Source: Pseudomonas sp. Leaf58
GTDB lineage: Bacteria > Pseudomonadota > Gammaproteobacteria > Pseudomonadales > Pseudomonadaceae
NCBI RefSeq assembly: GCF_003627215.1
Contig: NZ_CP032677.1
Coordinates: 4,531,501-4,595,500, forward strand
Direction: 5' to 3'
DNA length: 64,000 nt
This document shows, in pieces, positions 1 through 8,270 of this stretch. Every line of letters begins with the position of its first letter. The first letter of the stretch is position 1. The notes under the pieces are model-generated. The model saw only the letters and a program-made list of their open reading frames with translations. It made no database searches and was not told the DNA's origin. A program made the translations under genes and the position numbers.

Positions 1-350
1 ACACCCAACTCGGCAAACAGCTCGCGCAACTGCTCGCCGCCCCCACAATAGGTATCGCCATAGCTGGCATCGCCCAGCGCAATCACTGCGCCCGGCAAAC
101 CACGCCAGGCCGCAGGCAGGGTATCGCGGATGCTGCTATACAGCGGCATGAGGTTGTCCGGCAGTTCGCCCATGCCAGTGGTCGAGGTTACGGCCAGCAA
201 GGCGTCAGGGGCAAAACCTTCCAAGTCCTGCAGGCTGGCGCGCGCAGCATGCCAGGCCTGAAGGCCAGCAGCTTTGAGCAGTGTTTCAGCGTGACGGGCG
301 ACTTCTTCGGCGGTGCCATAGACCGATCCGGAAATAATGGCGACTTTCAT
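1..350 (-). CDS. Flavodoxin (MioC-like), 3' end cut by window edge
   Basis: The visible 116 residues form the N-terminal part of a short-chain flavodoxin, an FMN-carrying electron-transfer protein of the cytoplasm (family length about 150). The start MKVAIISGSVYGTAEEVA contains the loop that holds the FMN phosphate. TSTTGMGELPDN and GDASYGDTYCGGG correspond to the second and third FMN loops. The ATG at 350 is the natural start because the sequence fits the flavodoxin N-terminus exactly. Its redox partner cannot be told from the context. The C-terminus lies outside the window. Confidence 0.85.
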   Translation of the reverse strand, partial: MKVAIISGSVYGTAEEVARHAETLLKAAGLQAWHAARASLQDLEGFAPDALLAVTSTTGMGELPDNLMPLYSSIRDTLPAAWRGLPGAVIALGDASYGDTYCGGGEQLRELFAELG

Positions 351-477
351 CGGGTAGAGATTCCGAAACTGAGTAAAAACGTAGGATACTAGCATCCAGC
401 GCTGGCAAAAGGCCGCCTCTACCAAAGTCGCCCACTTCAGCTCATCTTCGAACCTTTCTTTGCTCAATGGCCCGAAC

Positions 478-906
478 ATGATCAACGCGCAACTGCTGCA
501 ATCGATGGTCGATGCATCCAATGACGGGATCGTGGTCGCCGAACAAGAAGGCGACGACACCATCCTGATCTACGTGAATACCGCTTTCGAACGCCTGACT
601 GGCTACAGCCGTGACGAGATCCTCTATCAGGATTGCCGTTTCCTGCAGGCCGACGACCGTGACCAGCTTGGCCGCGCCCGCATCCGCAAGGCCCTGGCCG
701 AAGGCCGCCCTTGCCGCGAAGTGCTGCGCAACTACCGCAAAGATGGCAGCGCCTTCTGGAACGAGCTGTCGATCACCCCGGTACGGCACAACAGCGAACA
801 ACGTACCTACTTCATCGGCATTCAGAAGGACGTCAGCCGCCAGGTTGAACTGGAACGGGAACTGGCCCAGCTGCGCGTTCGTCCGAAACCCGACAAGCCC
901 ACCTGA
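478..906 (+). CDS. Short LOV-domain blue-light photoreceptor (PpSB1-LOV type)
   Basis: A 142-residue protein that is almost entirely one PAS/LOV domain plus a C-terminal helix (about 118-142), with no output domain. The photoactive cysteine sits in YQDCRFLQ at Cys53; the FMN-contacting residues Asn85, Asn95 and Gln116 and phosphate-side arginines Arg54, Arg61 and Arg66 are all present. It is close to the recalled P. putida PpSB1-LOV, a slow-recovering photoreceptor whose loss abolishes light-induced transcription with the PplR (class II LitR) regulators. An in-frame TTG lies at 460, but the ATG at 478 matches the family start. The LitR-type gene lies just beyond the next gene, which supports a light-signalling role. 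Confidence 0.9.
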   Translation: MINAQLLQSMVDASNDGIVVAEQEGDDTILIYVNTAFERLTGYSRDEILYQDCRFLQADDRDQLGRARIRKALAEGRPCREVLRNYRKDGSAFWNELSITPVRHNSEQRTYFIGIQKDVSRQVELERELAQLRVRPKPDKPT

Positions 907-965
907 ACCAAGTACACCAGGCACGGTCAATCACGTTGAAGACGTCGCTACCCTTGAGTTCGATC

Positions 966-1583
966 ATGCAAGCAGATGCGCTCCTGACCCAGGACGAGCT
1001 GGATTTCATACAGAACATGCAGCATTCGCCGCAGCTGAACCTGGCTGACTCCATGTCGAGCCTGCTGGTCAATGGCGACCGCCGCATCCAGAGCTTGCTC
1101 ACCCGCTTGGTAGCTAACGAGCAGGTGACCTTGCAGGCCCAGTTCAATAACCAGCAAATCAGCTTCCCGCTGCAACTGGTGGAAGACGAATTTCACGCCC
1201 TGCACCTGCAACTGGGTTTACCGGAAATCTACGAGGATGGCCCCATGTTGCGCCCCTGGCGCCTGTCGCTGGACCAGCCGAGCGCGCTGCTAGATGCCCA
1301 CGGGCAGGACAGCGGCCTGTGGGTTCGCGATATTTCGTTCAAGGGTGCGTTGCTGGAAGTGCGTGGCCTGCCAGCGGCCCCGGCCCGCTTCGAACTGCGC
1401 TTCGCCCCCGGCGGCATCCCCCCCATCGAATTGCAGGGCGTGCTGGGCCGGCGTATCGGCCCGGACCTGGCTGCCTACGACTTCAGCCAAAGCCCGGCCG
1501 AAGAAATCGAACGCCTGCGTGACTATATCCTCCAGGCCCATCGCCGGGCGCACCCGGAGCTACACACTCAGGTATCGAGCTGA
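966..1583 (+). CDS. PilZ-domain-like protein
   Basis: A 205-residue protein with an N-terminal region resembling the YcgR-type flanking domain (about 30-95) and a C-terminal PilZ-like barrel (about 95-195). The DISFKG motif fits the PilZ D/N-x-S-x-x-G signature. The arginine motif is degenerate (RPWR instead of RxxxR), so binding of cyclic di-GMP is uncertain. It lies between the LOV photoreceptor gene, 59 bp upstream on the same strand, and a convergent LitR-type regulator whose 3' end overlaps it by 16 bp. An in-frame TTG at 936 could extend it by ten residues; I chose the ATG at 966. Function is inferred from the domain only. Confidence 0.65.
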   Translation: MQADALLTQDELDFIQNMQHSPQLNLADSMSSLLVNGDRRIQSLLTRLVANEQVTLQAQFNNQQISFPLQLVEDEFHALHLQLGLPEIYEDGPMLRPWRLSLDQPSALLDAHGQDSGLWVRDISFKGALLEVRGLPAAPARFELRFAPGGIPPIELQGVLGRRIGPDLAAYDFSQSPAEEIERLRDYILQAHRRAHPELHTQVSS

Positions 1584-2503
1584 CCGGCCAGAAACTGCCG
1601 CAAACGCTGGCGCATCACGCTGCCCTGCGCGCCCAGGCAGGCGATCGGGCTGCCAGCCAGGCTGTCCTGTACCAACTCCGCCGCTTCACCGGCCAATAAC
1701 AACGGGCACTCCAGCCCTGCCACCAGACGCGCCAGGCGCCGGGTGAGTTCTGCCGTGGGCGGCTGGTGGGAAAACAGCACCAGGGCATCTGGCCGCAGGC
1801 GTTCGCAGACCAGCGCCAGCTCCTGCAGCGGCTGGCCGATGGCCAGTGGCGTCACGCCAATTTCGTCGCTGCCCAGGGTTAAGCTGGTAACCAGCAACTC
1901 CAACTCGTGACTCTGCCCAGGCAACGGCGCCAGTAGCACCCTGCGGCTGCGCGGCGCACGGGCGAGCTGCAAGCGGGCAACTACCCTGCCACGCAGGAAC
2001 TGGTCGAGGAACAACCATTCGCTAACCTGCCCGTAACCGCCCTGCCCGACCGCCAGATCACGCCACACCGGCATGAACACATCGCTGAATACCTGGTCCA
2101 GGGTATTGGCGGCAAACACCTCGTCGAACAGGCGGTCCAGGCCCGCCACGTCAAAACGTTGCAGCGCTTGGCGAATCTGTTGCTGCCAGCCCCCCCAAGC
2201 GTCCATCGCAGCGCCTGCCTGCCCCGCAAGGGCATGGTCACGAGCGAGTATGCTAGCGACCTTGCTCACCGCCACACCGCGCTCCAGCCAGCCGAGGATG
2301 CGGCGGATATCATCGATGTCGGCCTGGGAGTACAGGCGGTGGCCACTGTCGGTACGGGTTGGCTGGATCAGGCCGTAGCGGCGCTCCCAGGCGCGCAGGG
2401 TCACGGCATTGACCCCGGTAAGGCGGGAAACTTCACGGATCGGAAACAGGTCCTGCTGCATGAGGCCTACATCGATCAGCGGATTACGTCCCTGTTCGTT
2501 CAT
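1568..2503 (-). CDS. pplR3: MerR-family regulator, class II LitR/CarH type (PplR3-like)
   Basis: The N-terminal winged helix (about 17-85, LFPIREVSRLTGVNAVTLRAW and the RRYGLIQPTRT wing) is a MerR DNA-binding domain. The remaining 220 residues have the cobalamin-binding architecture of LitR/CarH, but the upper histidine region is replaced (GQGGYGQVSEWLFLDQF) and the usual DxHxxG reads GQSHELE. This fits class II LitR proteins, which do not depend on adenosyl-cobalamin. In P. putida KT2440 the PplR proteins act with short LOV proteins to induce photolyase, folE and other light genes, and one pplR lies next to ppSB1-LOV, as here. A GTG at 2509 has a slightly better-spaced AGGG and is an alternative start. 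No PplR box was found upstream. Confidence 0.8.
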   Translation of the reverse strand: MNEQGRNPLIDVGLMQQDLFPIREVSRLTGVNAVTLRAWERRYGLIQPTRTDSGHRLYSQADIDDIRRILGWLERGVAVSKVASILARDHALAGQAGAAMDAWGGWQQQIRQALQRFDVAGLDRLFDEVFAANTLDQVFSDVFMPVWRDLAVGQGGYGQVSEWLFLDQFLRGRVVARLQLARAPRSRRVLLAPLPGQSHELELLVTSLTLGSDEIGVTPLAIGQPLQELALVCERLRPDALVLFSHQPPTAELTRRLARLVAGLECPLLLAGEAAELVQDSLAGSPIACLGAQGSVMRQRLRQFLAGQLDT

Positions 2504-2719
2504 CTGCACGAGATACCCTGTGTGCGGAGTGGGTATGTAGTCTACTACGACAGCAGCGCGCGCAGGGCTGCGACCATTCGCCAGCTAAGATTTGCCGAGG
2601 AGCGGCAATAGGCGATAATCCGCGCCCGATTCTTGCATGCACGCCTGTGTCGCCCACCACCCCGGGCCACACAGCCAAAGGGCAGGCTACCCGCCAGCCC
2701 TGTTGCCAGGAGATACACG

Positions 2720-3280
2720 ATGTCTACCCCACCCGTCACCCTGATGGTGTCACGCCGCGCCGCCCATGGCCGCTACCAGGACCTGCTGGCCTGGCTGCAT
2801 GAAGGCGAGCAGCTGGCCACCGACTTCCCTGGCTACCTTGGCTCGGGCATCCTCGCCCCGCCCCCCGATGGCGACGAGTTCCAGATCATCTTCCGCTTCA
2901 GCGACGAACCCACCCTGCATACCTGGGAACATTCCGCCTCACGTCGGGCTTGGTTGCAGCGTGGCGACGGCCTGTTCGAACGCCCCATCGAGGCGCGTGT
3001 GAGCGGCCTCGACGCCTGGTTTGGCACCAATAGGGTGCAAAAACCGCCGCGCTGGAAGCAGGCCGTCGCTATCTGGCTGGCCTTCTTCCCAGTCTCGCTG
3101 GCGTTCAACCTGGTGTTCGGCCACTGGCTGGCAGCGCTGGGCCTGGTACCCCGGGTAGTGTTCAGCACCTTGGCCCTGACACCGGTGATGGTCTACCTGT
3201 TCATCCCCCTCTCCACCCGCCTGCTGGCCGGCTGGTTACAAGCATCCCCGGCCACTGCTGGCGCCCTGCGCAGCCGCTGA
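2720..3280 (+). CDS. Antibiotic-biosynthesis-monooxygenase-like protein with membrane tail
   Basis: A 186-residue protein. Residues 1-95 resemble a ferredoxin-like ABM domain (TLMVSRRAAHGRYQDLLAWL, then FQIIFRFSDEPTLHTWEHSA), the fold used by small quinol or heme monooxygenases. The C-terminal half carries two likely membrane helices (about 113-135 and 142-168) separated by a short loop. AGGAG ends 7 bases before the ATG and fixes the start. Such ABM-plus-transmembrane proteins are widespread but uncharacterised, so the reaction is unknown. It stands alone between the divergent LitR-type gene and folM. Confidence 0.75.
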   Translation: MSTPPVTLMVSRRAAHGRYQDLLAWLHEGEQLATDFPGYLGSGILAPPPDGDEFQIIFRFSDEPTLHTWEHSASRRAWLQRGDGLFERPIEARVSGLDAWFGTNRVQKPPRWKQAVAIWLAFFPVSLAFNLVFGHWLAALGLVPRVVFSTLALTPVMVYLFIPLSTRLLAGWLQASPATAGALRSR

Positions 3281-3343
3281 GGCCAGGCCCTACACACGGT
3301 AAACAGTTCGGGTATGCTGGGCGGCAATCAAAGGACAGACAAG

Positions 3344-4051
3344 TTGACCGCCCCGAACATGAACAGCCCCATTCTCGTTACCGGAGCCAGCCAGCGCGTC
3401 GGGCTGGCCCTGGCCCTTGAACTGGCACAGGCCGGCCATACGGTGGTCAGTGCCAGCCGCAGCGTCCAGCCACAGGCGGCCCACCCGAACATCGTGCAGT
3501 TCCAGGCCGACCTGTGCCAGGCGGCCGAGCGCCAGGCCCTGATCGACTACCTGCACAATCATTACCAGGGGCTGCGCGCGATTATCCACAACGCCTCGCT
3601 GTGGCTCGACGACGGCCTCGACAACCTCGAAACCATGTTCCGCCTGCACGTCGAAGCGCCCTACCACCTCAACCTGGCCCTGGGCGATTTGCTGGCCAAG
3701 GTGGATAAAGCCGACATTATCCACATTTGCGACGAAACCTCGTCGCGCGGTAGCAAAAGCCACATTGGCTACGCCGCCACCAAGGCCGCGTTGCAGAACA
3801 TGGTGCTGTCGTTCGCCGAAAAATATGCGCCCAAGGTGCATGTGAACGGTATCCTGCCTGGGCTGCTGATCCTCAAGGAAGGCGGCGACGAAGCCTACCG
3901 CCAGCAGACCCTGAAAAAAGCCCTGCTGGAGTTCGAACCCGGCGCCGGCCCGCTGATCGAGACGGTCAAGTACCTGCTCGCCAGCCAGTACAGTACCGGC
4001 AGCCAGGTGGTCATCAACGGTGGCCGCCACCTGAAGAACCGCATGACCTGA
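3344..4051 (+). CDS. folM: Dihydromonapterin reductase FolM (short-chain dehydrogenase)
   Basis: A 235-residue short-chain dehydrogenase with the nucleotide-binding motif TGASQRVG near the N-terminus and the catalytic Y-x-x-x-K in GYAATKAALQ. FolM reduces dihydromonapterin to tetrahydromonapterin with NADPH; in pseudomonads this pterin is the cofactor of phenylalanine hydroxylase. The TTG at 3344 is preceded by AAAGGA at 8-base spacing, whereas the ATG at 3359 (MNSPILVTG) lies too far from it, so TTG is preferred. It is followed after 9 bases by the DUF1244 gene and then the HopJ-like gene, probably one transcript. Confidence 0.8.
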   Translation: MTAPNMNSPILVTGASQRVGLALALELAQAGHTVVSASRSVQPQAAHPNIVQFQADLCQAAERQALIDYLHNHYQGLRAIIHNASLWLDDGLDNLETMFRLHVEAPYHLNLALGDLLAKVDKADIIHICDETSSRGSKSHIGYAATKAALQNMVLSFAEKYAPKVHVNGILPGLLILKEGGDEAYRQQTLKKALLEFEPGAGPLIETVKYLLASQYSTGSQVVINGGRHLKNRMT

Positions 4052-4060
4052 GAGAAGCCC

Positions 4061-4357
4061 ATGACCCCACAGCAACAGCTCGAACTCGAAGCCGCCGCGT
4101 TCCGGCGGCTGGTCGAACACCTGCAAAAGCGCACCGACGTGCAGAATATCGACCTGATGAACTTGTCCGGTTTCTGCCGCAACTGCCTGTCCAAGTGGTA
4201 CAAGGCCGCAGCTGACGAGCGCCAGCTCGACCTGAGCCTGGATGACGCCCGCGAAGCGGTGTACGGCATGCCCTATGCCGAGTGGAAAGCCCAATACCAG
4301 AAAGAAGCCAGCGCCGACCAGCAAGCGGCGTTCGAAAAAGGAAAACCTCGTGACTGA
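4061..4357 (+). CDS. DUF1244 family protein
   Basis: A 98-residue soluble protein. The core FCRNCLSKWYKAAAD, with two cysteines, and the later YGMPYAEWKAQYQ stretch are typical of DUF1244, a proteobacterial family without an assigned function. It sits between folM (9-base gap) and the HopJ-like gene, whose GTG start overlaps its last codons by 8 bases, so translation is probably coupled. The conserved pair of cysteines could suggest metal binding or redox use, but that is only a guess. Confidence 0.85.
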   Translation: MTPQQQLELEAAAFRRLVEHLQKRTDVQNIDLMNLSGFCRNCLSKWYKAAADERQLDLSLDDAREAVYGMPYAEWKAQYQKEASADQQAAFEKGKPRD

Positions 4358-4691
4358 CCTGAACACCCTGCGCGCCAGCCTGGCCAGCGGCCAACACGTG
4401 TTTGCCGACACCCTGGCGTTCATTGCCGAGCACTATAGCTACCAGCCGCAAGCCTTCAATAATGGCGGCGTGGAGAATGCTGCAGGGCAGAATGAAGGTT
4501 CGTGCAAGACCCTGGGCCTGGCGCTGCTGGAAGGGTTGAGCGACCAGCAAGCGCTGCTAGCCTTTGGTGAACATTACCGTGATGTGGTGGCCACGCCCGA
4601 GGGTAGCGACCATGGCAATATCCGTGCGCTGATCAAGCATGGCTTGGCCGGTGTGAAGTTTGCCGGGCAGCCGCTTGCGCGCAAGGCGTGA
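4350..4691 (+). CDS. HopJ type III effector family protein
   Basis: A 113-residue protein of the HopJ (HopPmaJ) family, recognised from IAEHYSYQPQAFNNGGVEN, the NEGSCKTLGLALLEGLS core and the HGNIRALIKHGLAGVKF end. Despite the effector name, the family is common in non-pathogenic pseudomonads that have no type III secretion system, and its role is unknown. The GTG at 4350 lies 6 bases after AAAAGGAAA and overlaps the end of the DUF1244 gene. It is followed by a REP pair whose first arm (GGGCCGCTTTGCGGCCC then TTT) could also act as a terminator. Confidence 0.8.
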   Translation: MTDLNTLRASLASGQHVFADTLAFIAEHYSYQPQAFNNGGVENAAGQNEGSCKTLGLALLEGLSDQQALLAFGEHYRDVVATPEGSDHGNIRALIKHGLAGVKFAGQPLARKA

Positions 4692-4697
4692 GATAGC

Positions 4698-4862
4698 TGG
4701 GGGCCGCTTTGCGGCCCTTTCGCCGGCAAGCCAGCTCCCACAGGGATCGCGCCAGCTATTCGATATTATGCAAGACAGTTGCTTCGACAAGCACCCCACT
4801 GCCTTCAGGCTTACTGATGTTCCTGTGAGAGCTGGCTTGCCGGCGATGAGGCCGGTACAGAC
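4698..4862. repeat. REP pair (BIME) downstream of the HopJ-like gene
   Basis: Two inverted copies of the P. putida-type REP element face each other: CGCCGGCAAGCCAGCTCCCA at 4721-4740 and its counterpart AGCTGGCTTGCCGGCG at 4830-4845. The unit lies between two convergent genes and probably stabilises mRNA ends or stops transcription. Confidence 0.8.
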
Positions 4863-4866
4863 AACA

Positions 4867-5775
4867 TCAGCCTATGATCCTTCCAGGCTCCCCACCCGCC
4901 AACCCGCCCCGCTGCAACCACTGCAAGGCCACCGGCCACAAACTTTCGCGAAACCGATCATGGAAAAACGCGAAATGGCCAATTTCCTCAACCGAGATAT
5001 CCACAGGCGCGATGCGCAGGTGCCGGCGCTCGGCAGCCTGTAGATAACCCAGCAAGCGCTCGGTCGCCGCCACGGTACCAAAGGGGTCATCGGTCAGGCT
5101 GATAGCCAGCGTTGCCGCCCGCACCTGAGCGAACGGTATCGCCTGCAGCGCACGCCCGCTGGGACGCTGCTCATACCGCGGGGTACGGGTGGACCAGTCC
5201 TGCACCACGCCGGATGGTGTGTCCTCCAGCCAACCCAGGCGCTTGCCGGGGAAGTAACCAAAAACCCGGGTTAGCAGCGGCATCAGCACATGCCATTTGC
5301 CGAACAGTTGCCAGCGCTGGTCGACCGCATAATCACGCCAGTAGGCGAACTGCGCGCCAACCATCACCACCCGGCGTACCCGGCCCGCAGAGGGTGCCAG
5401 CCCCACTGCGCAGCCGCCAAAACTGTGCCCCACCACGTCCACTGGCTGGCCGGGAAAATGCTCGGCAGCGTGCGCCAGCATGGCTTCGAAATCCAGGCGG
5501 CCCCAGTCGCTCCAGGAGGCTTGAAAACCGCGCAACGACGCTGGGCGGGATTCGCCAATGCCACGGTAATCGTAGGTCAGCACATCGCAGCCTTGGGCAA
5601 ACAGGTAGTCGGCAAAACGCGAGTAGTAGCGGCAGCGTACCGAAGTGGCAGCGTTGATGATCACCAGCGGGCGCTGGGGGTCAGGCTGGGCGTGGCGCCA
5701 GATGAAGCCACCGAGGCTGTAGCCGTCGGCTGCAGGGTGGCGAAAGGCAGTGGCGGGTTGGGTGAGGCTGCTCAT
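4867..5775 (-). CDS. Alpha/beta hydrolase
   Basis: A 302-residue alpha/beta hydrolase. The nucleophile elbow is VVGHSFGG (serine at about 112), and the likely catalytic histidine is in EEIGHFAFF near the C-terminus. YDYRGIGES is the usual strand-loop before the cap region. The ATG at 5775 has AGGGA 7 bases upstream. The substrate is unknown; serine hydrolases of this type act on esters or amides. It is a single gene flanked by REP elements on both sides. Confidence 0.8.
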   Translation of the reverse strand: MSSLTQPATAFRHPAADGYSLGGFIWRHAQPDPQRPLVIINAATSVRCRYYSRFADYLFAQGCDVLTYDYRGIGESRPASLRGFQASWSDWGRLDFEAMLAHAAEHFPGQPVDVVGHSFGGCAVGLAPSAGRVRRVVMVGAQFAYWRDYAVDQRWQLFGKWHVLMPLLTRVFGYFPGKRLGWLEDTPSGVVQDWSTRTPRYEQRPSGRALQAIPFAQVRAATLAISLTDDPFGTVAATERLLGYLQAAERRHLRIAPVDISVEEIGHFAFFHDRFRESLWPVALQWLQRGGLAGGEPGRIIG

Positions 5776-5817
5776 GGCACATTCCCTGTTGTTGTGTGCC
5801 AACGCTAGCAAAGTTTT

Positions 5818-5906
5818 TTGGGCTGTACCGGCCCTTTCGCGGGCAAGCCCGCTCCTACAGGTTGGCTGAACGCTGTAGGGGCGGGTTTACCGGCGAACCG
5901 CCGATT
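5818..5906. repeat. REP pair upstream of the hydrolase and downstream of fabV
   Basis: An inverted pair of REP elements: TTTCGCGGGCAAGCCCGCTC around 5835-5854, and its partner with GTAGGGGCGGGTTTACCGGCGAA around 5875-5898. It fills almost the whole gap between the 3' end of fabV and the start of the hydrolase gene. Confidence 0.75.
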
Positions 5907-7116
5907 ACAACTCGACGCAGTCGAACTTCACATCGGTGGCCACGTCTTCGTCGTAATTGACGTCAGCGCGCTCGAAGCCGAACAGGTTGAGGAACTGCTT
6001 TTTGTAACCGGCGTAGTCGGTCAGCTCGAACAGGTTCTCGGTGGTCACCTGTGGCCACATGGCCTTGCAGGCGTCCTGCACGTCGTCGCGCAGTTCCCAG
6101 TCGTCCAGGCGCAGGCGGGCTTTTTCGTCCACTTGCGCCGGGGCGCCATCAGCGCGGTACAGGCGGTCGCGGAACATGCGGTCCAGCTGGTCCTGGGTAC
6201 CTTCGTGAACACCCTTCTCCTGCATGATCTTGAAGACCATCGACAGGTACAGCGGCATCACCGGGATAGCCGAGCTGGCCTGGGTAACCACCGACTTCAG
6301 CACCGCCACATTGGCGCCGCCCTTGATTTCGTTGGCCAGTTTCTTGTCCAGGCGCAGCGCGGTTTCGTCCAGGTCCTGCTTGGCCTGGCCCAGCGCACCG
6401 TGCCAGTAGATCGGCCAGGTGATTTCGGTGCCGATGTAGCTGAAGGCTACGGTGCGGGCGCCTTCGGCCAGCACGTTGGCGCCCGCCAGGGCGTCGATCC
6501 ACAGCTGCCAATCCTGGCCACCCATGACGGTGACGGTGTCGGCGATTTCCTGCTCGGTGGCCGGCTCGATGCTGGCCTCGATGATGGTGTCCTTGTTGGT
6601 GTCGATGGCAGTCGACTTGTACGGCTGGCCGATCGGCTTGAGTGCCGAACGCACCAATTCACCCGTTTGCGGCAGCTTGCGCACCGGCGAGGCCAGCGAG
6701 TAGACAACCAGGTCGACCTTGCCGCCCATTTCGTTTTTGATCAGCTCGATGACCTTGGCGCGGGCTTCGTCAGAGAAGGCATCACCGTTGATCGACTTGC
6801 TGTAAAGGCCCTCGGCCTTGGCGAATTTGTCGAAGGCTGCGGAGTTGTACCAGCCAGCGGTGCCAGCTTTGGTCTCAGTGCCTGGTTTTTCGAAGAACAC
6901 GCCCAGGGTGTCGGCCTTGAAGCCGAACGCCGCGGTGATGCGGGCTGCCAGGCCGTAGCCGCTGGAAGCGCCGATGACCAGGACCTTCTTCGGGCCATCC
7001 TCGCGCACGCCCAACTTGCGGGTGGCTTCGATCTGGTCACGGACGTTGAGCTCGCAGCCCTTCGGGTGGGTCGTGGTGCAGATGAAACCGCGGACCTTAG
7101 GATGAATGATGGCCAA
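5905..7116 (-). CDS. fabV: Enoyl-[acyl-carrier-protein] reductase FabV
   Basis: A 403-residue FabV, the long NADH-dependent trans-2-enoyl-ACP reductase that completes each cycle of fatty acid elongation. The family active-site motif Y-x8-K is seen in [11 protein letters not shown], and the nucleotide-binding region is [16 protein letters not shown]. The N-terminus [18 protein letters not shown] is the family start. FabV is insensitive to triclosan and accounts for the high triclosan tolerance of P. aeruginosa, so the same can be expected here. Monocistronic by context. Confidence 0.95.
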   Translation of the reverse strand: MAIIHPKVRGFICTTTHPKGCELNVRDQIEATRKLGVREDGPKKVLVIGASSGYGLAARITAAFGFKADTLGVFFEKPGTETKAGTAGWYNSAAFDKFAKAEGLYSKSINGDAFSDEARAKVIELIKNEMGGKVDLVVYSLASPVRKLPQTGELVRSALKPIGQPYKSTAIDTNKDTIIEASIEPATEQEIADTVTVMGGQDWQLWIDALAGANVLAEGARTVAFSYIGTEITWPIYWHGALGQAKQDLDETALRLDKKLANEIKGGANVAVLKSVVTQASSAIPVMPLYLSMVFKIMQEKGVHEGTQDQLDRMFRDRLYRADGAPAQVDEKARLRLDDWELRDDVQDACKAMWPQVTTENLFELTDYAGYKKQFLNLFGFERADVNYDEDVATDVKFDCVEL

Positions 7117-7298
7117 TGTCTGTACCTCGTCAGGTTTATGCCGGGGAAAGCGCCGCCATGGGCGCTTCCGATTGATCAGAGGGTGAGACTACCCCTGCAG
7201 GTTATCCGACACATATTACGGGGTGATCAAAGGGATGCAAAACGCTGGTTCGCCTGTTCCGGCCCTTTATGGCCACGCTGGCGATAAGGCCAGGCCAG

Positions 7299-7832
7299 TC
7301 AATCGCGATATCGCCGGCGCCCGGTAATCATCGACCACGGCAGGTTTTCGCGCAGGCGCACGCTTTCATAAATAGCCGCCAGCACATGCACACACACCAG
7401 TACCAGCAGCGCGTTGGCCAGCCAGCTGTGCAGGTCCATTGGCCAGTCGACGCCCCATAGCGCGTCCACCTCCTGCGACGCCCACCCGGTAACGCCCAGG
7501 CCGGCAATGCCAAGCAGCATCAGCACCATCACCAGGGCGCCAATCGGCGAATGCCCCATGTGAGGGTCAAGCTCCCCCCGTAGCAGCGCCCGGGCATGCC
7601 CGGCCAGGCTCGCCGGGGTTGGCCAGAAGTCGGACCAGCGTGCGCTACGTGGCCCAACAAAACCCCAGACCACGCGCACCACTACACACGCCAGGGCGTA
7701 GTAGCCCAGCCACTGATGCCAGTCATCACCCTCTTCGTTGAAAAAGTAATTGGCGAAAAACACCACGGCGATCGACAAATGGCACAGCCGCAGGAGCGGG
7801 TCCCACAGCTGCACCGTGCGGTCGCTGTTCAC
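7299..7832 (-). CDS. Cytochrome b561-type membrane protein
   Basis: A 177-residue membrane protein with four predicted helices (about 15-30, 40-60, 95-115, 132-155). Histidines in the helices (LCHLSIAVVFF, DDWHQWLGYYAL, MGHSPIGA and DLHSWLANALLVLVCVHVL) can ligate two b hemes, as in the cytochrome b561/nickel-dependent hydrogenase b-subunit family. It is likely to pass electrons across the inner membrane. Its ATG overlaps the stop of the upstream PepSY gene by 4 bases (ATGA), so the two form an operon; such pairs are common in proteobacteria. Confidence 0.85.
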   Translation of the reverse strand: MNSDRTVQLWDPLLRLCHLSIAVVFFANYFFNEEGDDWHQWLGYYALACVVVRVVWGFVGPRSARWSDFWPTPASLAGHARALLRGELDPHMGHSPIGALVMVLMLLGIAGLGVTGWASQEVDALWGVDWPMDLHSWLANALLVLVCVHVLAAIYESVRLRENLPWSMITGRRRYRD

Positions 7833-8095
7833 TTGTGGTACTCGGTCTTGACTGCCTTGCCGGTCACCGGGTCATGGTAGATCTCGACCTTGCGGCCCTC
7901 TTTGTCAAAACCATAGATCTCGTAGCAGTTGCCCTTGGTGACCTTGAACTTATTGATCTTGTAACCCTGCTCCTTGAGCTGGGCCTGGAATTTTTCCTGG
8001 TCCTGCCAGGTGCTTTTATCCGCTTTGGTACATTCGGTTGCGGCGAATGCACTGCTGCTGCCGATCAGGAGAGTAAGGGCTATCAGGATGCGCAT
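7829..8095 (-). CDS. Periplasmic PepSY-domain protein
   Basis: An 88-residue secreted protein: a signal peptide (MRILIALTLLIGSSSAFA, cut after about residue 18) followed by one PepSY domain with the typical KVTKGNCYEIYGFDKEGRKVE and YHDPVTGKAV end. PepSY proteins near cytochrome b561 genes are thought to act in the periplasm as partners of the membrane cytochrome. GGAG lies 9 bases before the ATG at 8095; ATGs at 8101 and 8110 are less well placed. It overlaps the cytochrome gene by 4 bases. Confidence 0.8.
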   Translation of the reverse strand: MRILIALTLLIGSSSAFAATECTKADKSTWQDQEKFQAQLKEQGYKINKFKVTKGNCYEIYGFDKEGRKVEIYHDPVTGKAVKTEYHK

Positions 8096-8270
8096 GAGCA
8101 TTATCTCCATTCAGGTGTGTGAGAAAACACGTCATTTAGCTTAGATGCCGCCGCCGCTTCACGCTCATTCATTTGCTTTGCGCATCAATCACTAAGAAAA
8201 ACAAACTTAACAAATGAGCCAAAGCCGCCGATGCTTGCGGCATTACGCCCCTCACACGGAGAACAACAAC

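Noticed and set aside
2504..2632. Search for a PplR box (TRTACA-N12-TGTAYA) upstream of the LitR-type gene
   Set aside because: No matching pair of half-sites was found in the gap; only an unrelated GTAGTCTACTAC dyad is present.
5818..7287. A 489-codon open frame antisense to fabV
   Set aside because: It begins inside a REP pair and has no recognisable domain; fabV on the other strand is certain.
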